A stretch of DNA of 64,000 nt from Lachnospiraceae bacterium (GCA_910575555.1 CAJTFX010000011.1:62001-126000), one strand, 5' to 3'. Positions 34,352 to 43,070 are shown, numbered from the stretch's first letter. A program made the numbers and translations. Notes: generated by a model from the letters alone, not told the origin.

Positions 34352-37084
34352 TCAGGGATTTTCTCCCGGTATCTCGTTCTCTCCGATATTGTTGTCCTCA
34401 GGAGCGTTGTCCTCCGGCGGATCGATATCTTCCGGTTCTTCCGGCATCTCGTCCTCCGGCGGATCGTCATCCTCTTTTTTATCACTGGTATGCTCTTTGT
34501 CGTCTTTGTTGGGCTTGCCTGTGATGCCCTGTGACTGATCGGGAATTTCCACCGGCGGGATTTCCGGAACCATGGAAGCGGCCGTGTGGACGGTACAGTA
34601 ATTTTCCTGTGACAGAGAATCCGACAACAGGAAAGGCCCGTCCTCCGTATCCGGAGATCCGCCTACAATATAGATGCCGCCCTGTCTGTTTTCCTGTGGG
34701 CAGAATTCGTTTGCAAGCATACCGGAAGCTGTGCAGATGGTGGCGCTTACGTGGTGATCGCAGTACTCTGTGGGGACGGTTCCGGCGGCAAAAAATTCCG
34801 TTTCCACCATGCTTCCCCTGGGATCGGCGTCGCACAGGCCCTCCACGGCCAGTTTGCCGGATTTTTTGCATACGGCGGCAGTGGAGATGCCTTCCGGCTG
34901 GGTAAAATCTCTGTACTCCAGATTTTCATGAATTCTTCCCATAATATTGCGCCAGAGAGTTTTGGGGTTGGAAGTCAGCGCACCGTCCTGGGGAGTGTTG
35001 TCGTCGTATCCGCACCAGACAGAGCAGGTGTAGTAAGGGGTAAACCCGGCGAACAAAGCGTCCCTGTTCTTGGTGGTGGTTCCTGTTTTGCCTGCAATGG
35101 GCATATTTCCGAAGTTTACTGCGCCGCCGGTTCCCACTGTGACCACATCCTGCATGGCGGAAGTCAGCAGAAAGGCAGTGCTTTCCTTCAGTACCGTATG
35201 AGTTTCCTGGGTATTGTCAATCAGCACATTGCCGTTGTGATCCAGAATCCTGGTATAAAACCGGGGTTTTGTGTAGGTTCCGCCGTCGGCAATGGTGGCA
35301 TAGGCGGCAGTCAGCTCCAGATTGGTAACGCCCTGAGTAATGCCCCCTAAAGCTAAGGACTGTACAATATCATCTTCCGTCAGTGTGGTAAATCCGAAGT
35401 TTGTCAGATAATCATAACCGGTCTGAGGAGAAATATCAGTCAGGGTTTTGACGGTTACCACGTTGATGGATTTGGTAATGGCGTAGCGGATGGTGGTAAA
35501 TCCCCGGTAATTATTGTCATAGTTGCGCAGGGAGGTTCCGTTGGCATAGGAAAAGGGAGCGTCGTCCTGGACGGTAGCCAGAGTCATTCCGGCGGTGTCT
35601 AAAGCCGGAGCGTAAGCGGCAAGAACCTTGAAGGTAGAGCCGGGCTGCCTGGTGGTGTCCGTGGCCCGGTTCAGGGTACGGCTTCCGCTTTTATCGCCTC
35701 TTCCTCCCACAATTGCCTTAATGTCTCCGGTAAATTGATCCATAATGGTGACGGCTGCCTGGGGCTGCAGGGTAAAAACTACAGATTCCCCGTTCTCAAC
35801 AATGGTATCACCCGGCCCCATAATTTCTGATTTATAAGCGTCGATGGCCGCCTGGGCTTCTTCCTGACTGGAAAAATTCAGGGAGTAATCCGGATTGGAG
35901 GCGCTGTAATAGGAAATCATGGTCTGATCGCTGTAATTTTTCATAGTGCCGTCTTTTTCTTCCACAGTCAGCCGGTAGGAAAAGGAATACTGAGGCGCTG
36001 TGGAGTAATTTTCCGCGTTATTGACTTCTTCATCGCAAATCTGCTGAATTCCCATATCCTGGGTGGATTCAATGGTAAGGCCGCTGTTGTAGAGGGCTTT
36101 GTAAGCCTGGGTGTCGGTATATCCTTTTTTCTCCACCAGATCCCTGGCCACCTGGTCAATGACCGCGTCTACAAAATATGAGTTGGGGTTGTCTGCCGCA
36201 TATTCAATATTTACCTGCTGAATGCGGGAATAAACGTCGTCTTTTAAGGCGTCGTTGTATTCATTGTCTGAAATATAGCCCTGATCCTTCATATTTTTCA
36301 GAACCAGTCTCCGCCGCTTGTCATTTTCCTTGGGATGGCTCACCGGGTTGTAGGCGGAAGGATTTTTGGTGATCCCGGCGATTACAGCCCCTTCCGACAG
36401 AGACAGTTCCGAGACGTCTTTGCCGAAATAACGGCGGGAAGCAGACTGTACGCCCAGGGTATTCTGTCCCAGATTGATGGTGTTTAAATAATTTTCCAAT
36501 ACCCATTCCTTGGATTTTACCTTGCTCAGCTCTATGGCAAGATACTGTTCCTGGATTTTCCGCTTTACCTTCTCAATGCCGGACTGATTGGTCCATCCTT
36601 CAAATACGTTGTTTTTCAGAAGCTGCTGTGTGATGGTGCTTGCGCCCTGACTGAAATGAAAGCCATTGGCAATGCCGGTAAAGCCCGCCCGGATAATTCC
36701 TTTCAAATCAATGCCGTTGTGTTCGTAGAACCGTTCGTCCTCAATGGCCACAAAGGCATGCTGAAGATCTTCTGGAATTTCATCCAGCGTGACATACACC
36801 CGGTTGGAGCCGGAAGCCACCAGTTTGGCGGTCTGATTGCCCTGGTTATCCAGGACTACGGACAGATAGCCGGTGGGGGTGGGGTCAATATCAGAAATAT
36901 CCGGGGCAGAATCAATAATGCCCTTGAAAACTCCGATTCCCGCGCAGCCGCCGATGACAACAGCCGCTATGAAGCAGATCAGCAGCGTTTTAAAGAAAAT
37001 CACTGAAAATTTCCTGCGTACCAGAGAGGCTGTGGAAGTAAGTTGTTTTTCTTTCCGCGATACGCCTTTTTTTCCATAATTCAT
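34352..37084 (-). CDS. Class A penicillin-binding protein (PBP1A-like)
   Basis: 910 aa from the ATG at 37084 (AGGAGGTTTACCA upstream). Bifunctional peptidoglycan synthase: a cytoplasmic basic start, TM helix at ~32-55, a GT51 glycosyltransferase domain with the catalytic Glu in AIEDERFYEHNGID and QGASTITQQLLKN, then the transpeptidase domain with nucleophile motif QPGSTFK, a YAITKSINVV (SxN) block and GKTGTT. The C-terminal ~90 residues are Pro/Asp/Glu-rich and low complexity, likely exposed outside the cell. Divergent from yigZ. Confidence 0.95.
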   Translation of the reverse strand: MNYGKKGVSRKEKQLTSTASLVRRKFSVIFFKTLLICFIAAVVIGGCAGIGVFKGIIDSAPDISDIDPTPTGYLSVVLDNQGNQTAKLVASGSNRVYVTLDEIPEDLQHAFVAIEDERFYEHNGIDLKGIIRAGFTGIANGFHFSQGASTITQQLLKNNVFEGWTNQSGIEKVKRKIQEQYLAIELSKVKSKEWVLENYLNTINLGQNTLGVQSASRRYFGKDVSELSLSEGAVIAGITKNPSAYNPVSHPKENDKRRRLVLKNMKDQGYISDNEYNDALKDDVYSRIQQVNIEYAADNPNSYFVDAVIDQVARDLVEKKGYTDTQAYKALYNSGLTIESTQDMGIQQICDEEVNNAENYSTAPQYSFSYRLTVEEKDGTMKNYSDQTMISYYSASNPDYSLNFSSQEEAQAAIDAYKSEIMGPGDTIVENGESVVFTLQPQAAVTIMDQFTGDIKAIVGGRGDKSGSRTLNRATDTTRQPGSTFKVLAAYAPALDTAGMTLATVQDDAPFSYANGTSLRNYDNNYRGFTTIRYAITKSINVVTVKTLTDISPQTGYDYLTNFGFTTLTEDDIVQSLALGGITQGVTNLELTAAYATIADGGTYTKPRFYTRILDHNGNVLIDNTQETHTVLKESTAFLLTSAMQDVVTVGTGGAVNFGNMPIAGKTGTTTKNRDALFAGFTPYYTCSVWCGYDDNTPQDGALTSNPKTLWRNIMGRIHENLEYRDFTQPEGISTAAVCKKSGKLAVEGLCDADPRGSMVETEFFAAGTVPTEYCDHHVSATICTASGMLANEFCPQENRQGGIYIVGGSPDTEDGPFLLSDSLSQENYCTVHTAASMVPEIPPVEIPDQSQGITGKPNKDDKEHTSDKKEDDDPPEDEMPEEPEDIDPPEDNAPEDNNIGENEIPGENP

Positions 37085-37270
37085 TGGTAAACCTCCTTTA
37101 CAAAGAAATGCCGAATACAATCCGTGAAATATTACCCATATTTATAGAGGTAGTATCTGATTTATCACTGCAAATTAACCATAAGATTCCTGCCGCCGTA
37201 CAGACGGAAGGCAAAACTTTCTCCATATTATAACAAAAAAGAATTGCGAAATAAAGAAAAATTTTGCGGC

Positions 37271-37300
37271 TTGTGGAATTACCTGTAAATATGTTAAAAT
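37271..37300 (+). promoter_or_regulatory. yigZ promoter
   Basis: -35 TTGTGG (37271-37276), 18 bp spacer, -10 TAAAAT (37295-37300). The rest of the 291 bp gap to the PBP gene shows nothing else certain. Confidence 0.5.
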
Positions 37301-37375
37301 GAAAAACAGCGGAGCAGGCCTTAACATGATTTGCAGGCATGTCCCAAAGACCGGCAGAGGGAGGAAATTAGTTCA

Positions 37376-38023
37376 GTGAAAACATTGTACCAGGGCGGAA
37401 GCGGCGAGATTGTGGAAAAAAAGTCACGTTTTATTGCAACCACAGAGAAAATCGAAACAGAAGAAGAGGCATTGGCATTTATCGGAAGAATGAAAAAGCA
37501 GTACTGGGACGCAAGACATAACTGCTATGCTTTTGTTGCCGGGGAACATCACAGCCTGCAGCGGTGCAGTGATGACGGAGAACCTGCCGGCACAGCCGGA
37601 CGCCCCATGTTAGATGTGCTGCTTAAGGAGGACATTCACAATATTGCCGTGGTGGTCACCAGATATTTCGGCGGAACGCTTCTTGGAACCGGAGGTCTGG
37701 TGCGGGCTTACCAGAAGGCGGTGCAGTCTGGCTTAGAACACAGCGTGATCATTGATAAACTGCCGGGAAGGCTTCTTAAGGTGGAATGCGATTACAATAC
37801 CATTGGAAAGATCCAGTATATCCTGGCGCAGAAGCAGATAACGGCTGTTGATGTCAGCTATACCGACAAAGTAGTGACAGAGGTGATGGCGCCCATGGAT
37901 CAATTGGAGCTGCTGCAGAAGGAAATTACAGATAAAACCAGCGGAACAGCAGGTTTTCAGGTGGGCGGGCCTGCAGAATTTGCCGTAATTGACGGAAAAA
38001 TAAAAATTTTTAAAAAAATTTAA
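37376..38023 (+). CDS. yigZ: YigZ/IMPACT family protein
   Basis: 215 aa from a GTG at 37376 with GGGAGGAAATT upstream. UPF0029 N-terminal domain with the signature DDGEPAGTAGRPML and VVVTRYFGGTLLGTGGLVRAY, then the DUF1949 C-terminal domain. Related to eukaryotic IMPACT, which modulates translation; the bacterial role is not well established. The stop is 8 bp before the tRNA-Gln promoter. Confidence 0.92.
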   Translation: MKTLYQGGSGEIVEKKSRFIATTEKIETEEEALAFIGRMKKQYWDARHNCYAFVAGEHHSLQRCSDDGEPAGTAGRPMLDVLLKEDIHNIAVVVTRYFGGTLLGTGGLVRAYQKAVQSGLEHSVIIDKLPGRLLKVECDYNTIGKIQYILAQKQITAVDVSYTDKVVTEVMAPMDQLELLQKEITDKTSGTAGFQVGGPAEFAVIDGKIKIFKKI

Positions 38024-38031
38024 AAAAATGC

Positions 38032-38060
38032 TTGCAATTCTGTCAGAACTCGTATATAAT
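38032..38060 (+). promoter_or_regulatory. tRNA-Gln promoter
   Basis: -35 TTGCAA (38032-38037), 17 bp spacer, -10 TATAAT (38055-38060); start predicted ~12 bp before the mature tRNA. Confidence 0.75.
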
Positions 38061-38078
38061 ACATTTTGTTGAAAACAA

Positions 38079-38150
38079 TGGCCCATCGCCAAACGGTAAG
38101 GCAACGGACTCTGACTCCGTCATTTCAAGGTTCGAATCCTTGTGGGCCAG
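38079..38150 (+). tRNA. tRNA-Gln (anticodon CTG)
   Basis: 72 nt cloverleaf: acceptor TGGCCCA...TGGGCCA with discriminator G, D-arm GCC-AAACGGTAA-GGC, anticodon stem ACGGA/TCCGT with loop CTCTGAC (CTG at loop positions 3-5), T-arm CAAGG-TTCGAAT-CCTTG. U1-A72 is typical of tRNA-Gln. The 3' CCA is not encoded. Confidence 0.93.
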
Positions 38151-38154
38151 CTTG

Positions 38155-38185
38155 AAACCCATCACAGAATGTGATGGGTTTTTAT
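38155..38185 (+). terminator. Terminator after tRNA-Gln
   Basis: Perfect 12 bp stem AAACCCATCACA / TGTGATGGGTTT with GAA loop and T-run. Lies directly before the thioesterase start. Confidence 0.85.
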
Positions 38186-38219
38186 CATATATACAGAAAG
38201 TTGGAAATGGGAGGAAGTT

Positions 38220-38930
38220 ATGTACCGTTTTGATAGCAGAGTTCGTTACAGTGAAGTGGACAGCAAAGGCGCCGTTAAGATGAATGCGATTCTGGATTAT
38301 TTTCAGGACTGCAGTTCCTTTCAGGCGGAAGAGCTGGGCGTGGGTCTTTCTTATATGGCAGAACAGGGCCTGGTCTGGGTATTGACCTGCTGGCAGGTGG
38401 AGCTGAAGCGTTATCCTGTTTTTGGTGAAAAAATACAGGTCAGCACATGGCCCTATGATTTTAAAGGCTTTTTCGGCTACCGCAATTACACCATGAAGGG
38501 TGAAGGGGAGGAGCTTCTGGCATGCGCCAATTCCATCTGGGCGCTGCTTGACATTGAAAGCAAAAAGCCGGTCAGGGTGCCGGAGGAGATGACGGACGCC
38601 TATGAATTTTTTCCCAGGCTGCCTATGGAACCTGGGTCCAGAAAGGTGGTTCTGCCAGAAGGGATGGAGGCGAAGGAGCCTTTTCCCGTGCACAAATATC
38701 ACATTGACACCAATCAGCATGTGAATAATGGAAAATACATCTGTATGGCTCAGGAATATCTGCCTTCGGGATTTCATACCGGCAGGATGAAGGCGGAATA
38801 CCGGAAAGCTGCCGTATATGGAGATATGATATATCCCTATGCCATTCAGGGAGAGAACAAAATTACCGTAAATCTGGCGGATGCCCAGGGCAATCCCTAT
38901 GCGGTGATAGAATTGGAGGAAAAAGTATGA
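38220..38930 (+). CDS. Acyl-ACP thioesterase
   Basis: 236 aa, FatA/FatB-like (tandem hot-dog fold). Releases fatty acids from acyl carrier protein in the cytoplasm. N-terminal hot dog begins YRFDSRVRYSEVDSKG; the second hot dog holds the catalytic region HKYHIDTNQHVNNGKYI (Asp/Asn/His) typical of bacterial acyl-ACP thioesterases. ATG after GGGAGG. Its stop overlaps the start of the CvfB gene by 4 bp. Confidence 0.9.
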   Translation: MYRFDSRVRYSEVDSKGAVKMNAILDYFQDCSSFQAEELGVGLSYMAEQGLVWVLTCWQVELKRYPVFGEKIQVSTWPYDFKGFFGYRNYTMKGEGEELLACANSIWALLDIESKKPVRVPEEMTDAYEFFPRLPMEPGSRKVVLPEGMEAKEPFPVHKYHIDTNQHVNNGKYICMAQEYLPSGFHTGRMKAEYRKAAVYGDMIYPYAIQGENKITVNLADAQGNPYAVIELEEKV

Positions 38931-39763
38931 TTCGGTTAGGAGAAAAGCAAAGTCTTACAGTGGTAAAACAGGTAGAATTCGGCGTTTATCTGGCAGAACG
39001 GGAAGGGGACGAGACAAGGGTGCTGCTTCCGGCCCGGCAGGTGCCGGAAGGAACGCAGATGGGAGATAGGATAGAAGTGTTTGTCTATAAGGATTCCAAA
39101 GATCGGATGATTACCACCACCCGGGAGCCGAAGCTGAAAATGGGAGAGGTGAAAGCCCTTACCGTCATATCCGTACAGGGCATCGGCGCATTTCTGGACT
39201 GGGGCCTGGAAAAAGATTTATTTCTTCCGTATAAAGAGCAGATCGGCAAAGTCCGGGAGCAGGACGAAATACTGGTAAGGCTGTATACGGATAAAAGCAG
39301 GCGGCTCTGCGCCAGCATGAAAGAGATTTATGAAATACTGGATACCGACTCTCCGTATCAGGCGGGAGATACGGTGCAGGGACGGGTCTATGAGTTCAGC
39401 GACAATTTCGGTACGTTTGTAGCGGTGGATGACCGCTATTCCGCGTTGATTCCCCGTCATGAGGATCACAGTTTTCTTCGGATTGGAGACTGTGTCAATG
39501 CCAGGGTGACCGGCGTAAAACCCGATGGGAAACTGGATCTGACTACGAGGGAAAAGGCCTATGTGCAGATGAATCAGGACGCCCTTAAGGTGTTGGAGCT
39601 GTTGGATCAGTACGGGGGCGAGCTTCCCTTTACTGATAAAGCGTCTCCGGAGCTTATTCTGCAGGAAACCAAAATGAGCAAAAATGCGTTTAAGCGTGCA
39701 GTGGGGCGGCTGTACAAGGAACGGCAGATAGAAATTACCAAAGAAAATATCCGGAAATTATAG
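38927..39763 (+). CDS. CvfB-family S1 RNA-binding protein
   Basis: 278 aa. Three S1-like OB folds in the first ~215 residues (LGEKQSLTVVKQVEFGVYL; VQGIGAFLDWGLEKDLFLP; VQGRVYEFSDNFGTFVAVDD) and a C-terminal winged helix (LPFTDKASPELILQETKMSK). This is the CvfB/YitL architecture, an RNA-binding regulator of virulence factors in Staphylococcus. Overlaps the thioesterase gene and precedes a CPBP protease by 9 bp: a three-gene operon. Confidence 0.88.
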   Translation: MIRLGEKQSLTVVKQVEFGVYLAEREGDETRVLLPARQVPEGTQMGDRIEVFVYKDSKDRMITTTREPKLKMGEVKALTVISVQGIGAFLDWGLEKDLFLPYKEQIGKVREQDEILVRLYTDKSRRLCASMKEIYEILDTDSPYQAGDTVQGRVYEFSDNFGTFVAVDDRYSALIPRHEDHSFLRIGDCVNARVTGVKPDGKLDLTTREKAYVQMNQDALKVLELLDQYGGELPFTDKASPELILQETKMSKNAFKRAVGRLYKERQIEITKENIRKL

Positions 39764-39772
39764 GAGGGAGCT

Positions 39773-40789
39773 ATGTCTGAAAACAAAGGTGTAAATCGTA
39801 TTTTTCTGCTGACGGTGGTTCTCTATGTGGGGATGAGTTTTGCATTAAGTTTCTTATCGGTTTTTGTTCCTTCATTCCAGAACATGTCCAATTATACTGC
39901 CATCCTGATTTCACAGATGTTGGTGTTTGTGCCGGGATTTCTGTACCTCAGAACAGTTTCCCGCCGGGTTCCCGCTGTAGTGCAGCAGGAAGAAGGACGG
40001 CAGGAGGAACGAAAAACAGGAATTCTGCAGTTGCTTCCCTATCGGAAAATCAGCATCGGTACCATAGCCCTTGTGGTGGTGTGTACGTATCTGATGTACC
40101 CCCTGATCATTGTGCTGAATGCCATTTCCATGATTTTCAGCACTTCCGGCTCAGCGGCAGTTCTGGATATGGTGCAGGGGCAGAATTTTTTTCTCAGCCT
40201 GCTGTTTACAGCGGTAATGCCGGCCTGTGTAGAGGAATTTCTGTTCCGGGGCCTGATGTTTCAGACCTATAAAAAGAGCAGGATGCTTCCGGCCATTCTG
40301 CTGACCGGATTTCTGTTCGGCTGTATGCATATGAACCTGAACCAGTTCATCTATGCTTTTGCCCTCGGCATTTACCTGGCGTTTCTGGTGGAAGCCACCG
40401 GCAGTATCTTCAGCTCCATGATCGCCCACTTTACGCTGAATGCCACCAGTGTGGTGATGAGCTTCCTTCTTCCCATCCTGTACCATGCCGCAGGCATAGA
40501 CCCCGATATGCAGATACAGGCAGGCGGCTATGCCTCCACTATGGAAAGCAGCGAGCTTCTGATGTTCCTGATGGGAATTACAATCTGGGCGATTATTGCA
40601 GTAGGCACCACCTGCGGCGCAGTGGGAATTTATATCGCCATCTGTAAAATCAACCATCGCTGGGACTATGTGAAAAGAATGTTCTCAGGAGGGACGAGAG
40701 AGCGGATCATTACCATTCCGCTGATTGCTGCGGCGCTGATCTGCTTTGCGGTGATGGGAATGCGTATTTATATAGAAAGAATGGGATAG
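39773..40789 (+). CDS. CPBP-family intramembrane metalloprotease
   Basis: 338 aa, about eight hydrophobic segments. The catalytic EExxxR motif is VEEFLFRGLM (~residue 152), followed by the FGCMHMNLNQF histidine motif and FSSMIAHFTLNA (second His, Asn). ABI/CPBP glutamic proteases process membrane proteins, CAAX-like substrates or bacteriocins; substrate unknown here. Last gene before the 958 bp repeat island. Confidence 0.9.
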   Translation: MSENKGVNRIFLLTVVLYVGMSFALSFLSVFVPSFQNMSNYTAILISQMLVFVPGFLYLRTVSRRVPAVVQQEEGRQEERKTGILQLLPYRKISIGTIALVVVCTYLMYPLIIVLNAISMIFSTSGSAAVLDMVQGQNFFLSLLFTAVMPACVEEFLFRGLMFQTYKKSRMLPAILLTGFLFGCMHMNLNQFIYAFALGIYLAFLVEATGSIFSSMIAHFTLNATSVVMSFLLPILYHAAGIDPDMQIQAGGYASTMESSELLMFLMGITIWAIIAVGTTCGAVGIYIAICKINHRWDYVKRMFSGGTRERIITIPLIAAALICFAVMGMRIYIERMG

Positions 40790-40865
40790 AATAAAGGCAG
40801 GGGCGTTGGAACTGTCTGTGTATTGCCTGGTACTACAACGAAGGTTTTATATTTGGGTACGGACA

Positions 40866-41043
40866 GAACTACCGGATTGCCCTTTGCCCCGCAAACCGGG
40901 CAGTGTTCCGGCGAACTAACTGCAAACTGCGTCTAAGGAGTTCCGGAGAGCCGTCACTCCCAAGACTTCGTAAGCAGTGGATTTCGCCTCCACACAATAC
41001 GCCCGTGACTCGTTTGCTTATGCAAAGGGCAATCCGGTAGTTC
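40866..41043 (+). repeat. Structured element, copy A
   Basis: 178 nt closed by a perfect 22 bp terminal helix (40866-40887 with 41022-41043; core GGATTGCCCTT). Inside: helix GCAAAC (40891-40896)/GTTTGC (41012-41017), CGGGC (40897-40901)/GCCCG (41001-41005), hairpin 1 (GTTC-CGGC-GAAC with AGT/ACT), hairpin 2 (GTCT...GGAGT-TC-CGG-AGAG-CCG-TC-ACTCC...AGAC) and hairpin 3 (GTGGA/TCCAC). Copy B keeps these helices with different bases. Strand of transcription unknown; + is given only because this copy defines the orientation. Confidence 0.85.
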
Positions 41044-41150
41044 TTGCGTATCGAAATATAGATTGTTCGTTCTATAGACGCAAGGACGGAACTGTTTTAA
41101 CACACAGGAAATAGGAAAGAACTATAGGAGCCAAAAGCAGGCCATATATA

Positions 41151-41316
41151 TTCCAGCACACAGAAAATGGGAACAACCAACCCCAACCATAGCGTTTATA
41201 TTCCAACACACAGAAAATGGGAACAACCAACCCCCAACCATAGCGTTCATATTCCAATACAAATGAAATGGGAGCAACCAACCCCAACCATAGCGTTTAT
41301 ATTCCAATACACAGGA
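41151..41316. repeat. Four ~50-bp tandem units
   Basis: Units begin TTCCA at 41151, 41201, 41252 and 41302 (periods 50, 51, 50) and contain GGGA(A/G)CAACCAACCCC and CCATAGCGTT. The fourth unit is truncated where copy B of the structured element begins. Confidence 0.9.
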
Positions 41317-41492
41317 AATTCGGGATTGCCCTTCCTCATAAGTGAACAATTCACGGGCGCCCTTAGTGAAGGCAAAATCCACTGCTTACAGAGACTTAGG
41401 AAGGAAGGCTTTCCTGACTTCCTTAGTCGAAGTTAGCAGTTAGTTTGCCGAAACGCTGCCCGGTTCCCGTTGAGGAAGGGCAATCCCGAATT
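41317..41492 (-). repeat. Structured element, copy B (inverted)
   Basis: 176 nt, reverse complement orientation to copy A, closed by its own perfect 22 bp terminal helix (41317-41338 with 41471-41492). Conserved single-stranded or loop segments with A include AACCGGGCAG, CTAACTGC, CTAAGGA and GTAAGCAGTGGATTT. Paired positions differ in a compensatory way: hairpin 1 GTTT/AAAC, hairpin 2 GACT/AGTC, GGAAG/CTTCC and AGG/CCT. Confidence 0.85.
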
Positions 41493-41684
41493 CCCGTCCG
41501 TCATTGGAAATAACCGCCGCCCCCGTTGAGGAAGAACCATCCCGAATTCCCGTCCGTCATTGGAAATAACCGCCGCCCCCGTTGAGGAAGAACCATCCCG
41601 AATTCCCGTCCGTCATTGGAACATAACCGCTCCCGTTGAGGAAGAACCATCCCGAATTCCCGTCCGTCATTAGAATAAAACCGG
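41466..41684. repeat. Four ~55-bp tandem units derived from the copy B end
   Basis: Units start CCCGTTGAGGAAG at 41466, 41522, 41578 and 41632. Unit 1 contains the right arm of copy B (GGGCAATCCCGAATT); units 2-4 have the changed GAACCATCCCGAATT, so the end of the element and its flank were amplified after insertion. Confidence 0.9.
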
Positions 41685-41747
41685 CTCAGGGCCACCACAA
41701 AAGGAATATCCAAGACACTCCTTTCAGGCAGCCCTGAGCCCAGGAAA

Positions 41748-41924
41748 TCAGATGGAAATATCAATATTTCCGCCCACATGAGGATTCACAGACTGTTCCA
41801 TGAGTTTAATCATGGAGTCCCCCATGTTTTCCATCGTATCCAGTTGTTTGCTCAGCATAATCGTCCCAACGTCATTGTTGACCTGGGTCATGCTGAGAGC
41901 AGTTGATAAAGAAGCAATATCCAT
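41748..41924 (-). CDS. YjfB-family small protein
   Basis: 58 aa from the ATG at 41924 with AAAGGAGGCACG upstream. MDIASLSTALSMTQVNNDVG and a C-terminal VNPHVGGNIDISI match the YjfB (putative motility protein) family, found in flagellated Firmicutes, where it is SigD-linked in Bacillus. The window has two chemotaxis receptors, consistent with a motile host. Function unknown. Its message has a 10 bp leader hairpin. Confidence 0.75.
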   Translation of the reverse strand: MDIASLSTALSMTQVNNDVGTIMLSKQLDTMENMGDSMIKLMEQSVNPHVGGNIDISI

Positions 41925-41951
41925 ATTCGTGCCTCCTTTCCTAGATTTTAG

Positions 41952-41976
41952 AACCGTGCAGAAACGCTGCACGGTT
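41952..41976 (-). promoter_or_regulatory. Leader hairpin of yjfB
   Basis: Perfect 10 bp stem (CGTGCAG core) with a five-base loop, between the predicted yjfB transcript start (~41994) and its ribosome site. No T-run on either side. It could stabilise the message or regulate translation. Confidence 0.55.
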
Positions 41977-42000
41977 TCACAGGGAAATGACCCTGTTCTT

Positions 42001-42029
42001 ATTATGGCACGAGACACAGGAAAAATCAA
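42001..42029 (-). promoter_or_regulatory. yjfB promoter
   Basis: Minus strand -35 TTGATT (42024-42029), 17 bp spacer, -10 CATAAT (42001-42006). Confidence 0.5.
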
Positions 42030-42055
42030 TATCAGATAAGCAGGAGGTTTAGACG

Positions 42056-42973
42056 ATGTATGATGTAATTATTTTAGGAAGCGGCCCGGCAGGATTAAGC
42101 GCGGCCATTTATGCACAGAGGGCAAGATTAAGCGCTTTAATAATAGAAGAAAAGCCTTTAAGCGGAGGCCAGATTCTGGATACCTATGAGGTGGATAATT
42201 ATCCGGGGCTGCCTGGGATTACCGGATTTGAAATGGGCCAGAAATTCCGCGCCCATGCAGATAAACTGGGGGCTGAAGTGGTGAACGCCCAGGTGCTTGA
42301 AGTGAAAGTAGAGGGTGAGAAAAAAGTGGTTTCCACTGCAAAAGGCGATTATGAAGCCAAAAGCCTGATTATTGCAACGGGAGCCAGACACCGGAAACTG
42401 GGGGTGCCCGGAGAAGATAAACTGGTGGGAATGGGAGTGTCCTACTGCGCCACCTGCGACGGCGCGTTTTTCCGGGGAAAATCTGTGGCTGTAGCCGGCG
42501 GCGGCGACGTGGCCCTGGAAGATGCATTGTTTCTGGCCCGGGGCTGTGAAAAAGTTTACCTGATTCACAGAAGAGATGAGTTCCGGGGCGCAGGGATTCT
42601 GCAGGAACGGGTAAGGGAGACGCCTAATATTGAACTGGTGCTGAACAGCAACTTAATCTCTATTCAGGGAGAAGAGGAGGTTTCGTCGGTTCTTGTCCGC
42701 AATAACAAAGAAAATACCGACAGGGAAATTCCGGTGCAGGGAGTGTTTATTGCAGTGGGCATTGAGCCTAATTCCAGTGCGGTGAAGGATCTGGTGGCCC
42801 AGGACGCCCAGGGGTATATTGTGGCCGGCGAGGATACAAAGACCAGCGCAGAAGGAGTATTTGCAGCGGGAGATGTGAGAACCAAGCAGCTTCGGCAAGT
42901 GCTGACAGCGGCTGCCGACGGGGCGAACGCAGTAACCTCGGCAGAGAAATATATTACTGAAAAGAATCAATAA
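42056..42973 (+). CDS. trxB: Thioredoxin reductase
   Basis: 305 aa; FAD/NAD(P)H flavoprotein. FAD motif GSGPAGLSAAIYA at the start, the redox pair CATCDG (Cys~136/139), the NAD(P) loop GGGDVALEDALFL, HRRDEFR and the C-terminal FAAGDVRTKQLRQVLTAAADG. Length and CxxC spacing are those of low-molecular-weight TrxB. No thioredoxin gene is adjacent. ATG follows AGGAGG. Confidence 0.95.
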   Translation: MYDVIILGSGPAGLSAAIYAQRARLSALIIEEKPLSGGQILDTYEVDNYPGLPGITGFEMGQKFRAHADKLGAEVVNAQVLEVKVEGEKKVVSTAKGDYEAKSLIIATGARHRKLGVPGEDKLVGMGVSYCATCDGAFFRGKSVAVAGGGDVALEDALFLARGCEKVYLIHRRDEFRGAGILQERVRETPNIELVLNSNLISIQGEEEVSSVLVRNNKENTDREIPVQGVFIAVGIEPNSSAVKDLVAQDAQGYIVAGEDTKTSAEGVFAAGDVRTKQLRQVLTAAADGANAVTSAEKYITEKNQ

Positions 42974-43041
42974 TTTTTCATGACAATACAATAATGACAA
43001 GATCAGAGCAAATATTGCAACTTTTTTGTAAAAGATTACGG

Positions 43042-43070
43042 TTGACATAAACAGCCCTCCTTGTTATAAT
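43042..43070 (+). promoter_or_regulatory. Consensus promoter of the NlpC/P60 gene
   Basis: -35 TTGACA (43042-43047), 17 bp spacer, -10 TATAAT (43065-43070): both hexamers are perfect, implying strong expression. 5' UTR about 87 nt. Confidence 0.85.

Larger units (their letters stand above)
40790..41747. other. Non-coding repeat island
   Basis: 958 bp without a credible gene. It contains two inverted copies of a ~177 nt structured element (40866-41043, 41317-41492), four ~50 bp tandem units (41151-41316) and four ~55 bp tandem units (41466-41684). A weak hairpin with TGCGT/ACGCA ends spans about 41045-41082. Short frames here repeat with the DNA and are not genes. Confidence 0.85.

Noticed and set aside
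41072-41436. Frames with repeated peptides in the 41 kb island
   Set aside because: The peptides repeat because the DNA does; frames shift between units and no start site is convincing.
41151-41684. CRISPR array in the repeat island
   Set aside because: Units are continuous tandem repeats; there are no variable spacers between constant repeats.
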